A DNA stretch of 35,533 nucleotides, from the NCBI GenBank assembly GCA_946478645.1, contig CAMLCW010000006.1:1-35533 (forward strand), read 5' to 3'. The notes beneath the pieces were generated by a model that saw only the letters and a program-made list of their open reading frames with translations, was not told where the DNA came from and searched no databases. Both the position numbers and the translations under genes were made by a program. Origin of the DNA: an uncultured Variovorax sp. Its GTDB lineage: Bacteria > Pseudomonadota > Gammaproteobacteria > Burkholderiales > Burkholderiaceae. Of this stretch, positions 33,428-35,533 are shown piece after piece. Numbering within the stretch: position 1 is the stretch's first letter; each line of letters opens with the position of its first letter.

Positions 33428-34381
33428 ATGCGCATTGCAGTCACGGGCGAAGCGTTGATCGATTTCACCGCTGGCGAGGCCGGCACGCTGGCCTTCGTGG
33501 GCCACGAGGGTGGCTCCCCGCTCAACACGGCCGTGGCGTGCGCGCGGCTCGGCGAGGCGGCCGGTTTTCTCACGCAGCTGTCGACCGACCTGTTCGGCGA
33601 GCGGCTGATGGACTTTCTCGAACGCAACGGCGTGGACACCCGGTTCATCGTGCGCAGCGACGCGCCGTCGACCCTGGCCTTCGTCGAGCGCACCCCGGCG
33701 ACCAACCGCTACGCCTTCTACACCCGGGGCAGTGCCGATGCGACCTGGGCACCCGAGCCGCTGCCGCGGCTGCCGGCGGAATGCCGTTTCCTTCACTTCG
33801 GTTCGATCGCGCTGCTGCAGGAGCCCGCGGCGACGCGCATCGTCGAACTCATCAAGGCCCATGCCGGGCGCTGCGTGACCGTGTTCGATCCCAACGTGCG
33901 GCCGAGCCTGGTTGCCGACATGGCGTCCTATCGCGAGTGCGTCCGAGGCTGGGTCGAGCTGGCCGACGTCGTGAAGCTCAGCGACGAGGATGCCGCGCTG
34001 CTCGCGCCCGGCCGGTCCATCGACGCGCTCGCGGCGCAGTGCCTGCAGGCCGGGGCTCGCGCCGTGGTCGTCACGCAGGGCGGGGCCGGCGCCACGCTCT
34101 GGCGCACCGGCCATGCGCCGCTTTCCGTGCCGGCGCTGCAGGTCGAGGTGGTCGACACCATCGGCGCGGGCGACACCTTCACGGCCGGGCTGTCGGTCGC
34201 GCTGCTCGCCGCGGGCGTGGCGCATCCGGCGCAACTCGGCACGCTGGCGGACGACGCATGGCGCACGGCGATGCGCTTTGCCGCCACGGCCGCGGCGCTC
34301 AACTGCGCCCGCGAGGGCGCCGATCCGCCGACCCTCGCGGCCGTCGAAGCCGCGCTCGGCACCCTTTCCGAGCGCCCATAA
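33428..34381 (+). CDS. PfkB-family carbohydrate kinase (fructokinase-like)
   Basis: 317 aa. PfkB/ribokinase-fold sugar kinase. Motifs are GEALIDF (7-13), the GG switch region HEGGSPLNTAVACARLGE (26-43), the anion-hole signature DTIGAGDTFTAGL (about 241-253, with catalytic Asp247), and FDPNVRPSL, typical of fructokinases. It probably phosphorylates fructose to fructose 6-phosphate, which pgi can convert to the zwf substrate; the substrate is an inference from context and the DPNxR motif. ATG at 33428; a weak SD at best. Convergent with groEL, sharing the terminator region. Confidence 0.9.
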   Translation: MRIAVTGEALIDFTAGEAGTLAFVGHEGGSPLNTAVACARLGEAAGFLTQLSTDLFGERLMDFLERNGVDTRFIVRSDAPSTLAFVERTPATNRYAFYTRGSADATWAPEPLPRLPAECRFLHFGSIALLQEPAATRIVELIKAHAGRCVTVFDPNVRPSLVADMASYRECVRGWVELADVVKLSDEDAALLAPGRSIDALAAQCLQAGARAVVVTQGGAGATLWRTGHAPLSVPALQVEVVDTIGAGDTFTAGLSVALLAAGVAHPAQLGTLADDAWRTAMRFAATAAALNCAREGADPPTLAAVEAALGTLSERP

Positions 34382-34404
34382 AAAAACCCGCCTTTCGACG
34401 GGTT
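34381..34404 (-). terminator. intrinsic terminator for groEL (possibly bidirectional)
   Basis: AACCCG (34385-34390) and CGGGTT (34399-34404) form the stem. On the minus strand it is followed by TTTT and more T, giving a good groEL terminator. On the plus strand the stem is followed by CTCTTGTT, so it may also end the sugar-kinase transcript. Confidence 0.75.
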
Positions 34405-34453
34405 CTCTTGTTCGCGGCAATCGCGGACCGGGGCTGCCGGTCCGCGGGCGAAA

Positions 34454-35533
<1,080 letters not shown>

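Overview
The window looks like a chromosomal segment of a betaproteobacterium of the Comamonadaceae, most likely Variovorax or a close relative. The basis is high GC, Comamonadaceae-type porins (QSSVTLFGVVDASISSY), ubiquinone-type Coq7, a DUF805 protein and family-level protein resemblance. The genus is an inference; no 16S rRNA or other marker is present.

Layout. (1) 1-12118: a type II secretion (T2SS) locus on the minus strand, transcribed gspG-H-I-J-K-L-M-N-D-E-F, followed by a 5'-nucleotidase that runs off the left edge; a short gspC is divergent on the plus strand. (2) 12152-19171: an accessory-looking region with ilvA (no clear ATG), a divergent tyrosine recombinase, a porin whose native start has been replaced, osmC, coq7 and a second, intact porin facing the other way. 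(3) 19244-26273: a dipeptide/oligopeptide ABC transporter operon (permease, M20 amidohydrolase, binding protein, permease, two ATPases) with a candidate sigma-54 promoter. (4) 26290-34381: central sugar metabolism (zwf, tal, pgi, a PfkB sugar kinase) mixed with an orphan binding protein, a HAD hydrolase, a lipocalin and a DUF805 membrane protein. (5) 34454-35533: the C-terminal two thirds of groEL on the minus strand.

The most interesting area is 13.7-18.5 kb. Two porin genes in opposite orientation share nearly identical 5' halves. The right copy has a normal SD, ATG and signal peptide. In the left copy homology stops after the position of codon 5; upstream lie a 21-bp-period direct repeat, then a strong intrinsic terminator preceded by a short leader ORF ending Asn-Trp-Trp-Ile-stop and a good sigma-70 promoter. 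This has the layout of a tryptophan attenuator with no trp gene behind it. A tyrosine recombinase sits next door, with an 8-8-8 palindrome over its start codon. Recombination across the inverted porin halves would invert the osmC-coq7 segment and swap which porin body is joined to the working start, so the locus could be a porin switch or the scar of a rearrangement. That interpretation is inference; the sequence elements are directly visible.

Functionally, the T2SS genes supply the whole envelope machine except the prepilin peptidase (gspO), which is not in the window. The peptide ABC operon couples uptake to amide hydrolysis. zwf, pgi, tal and the sugar kinase feed hexoses into the pentose-phosphate and Entner-Doudoroff routes.
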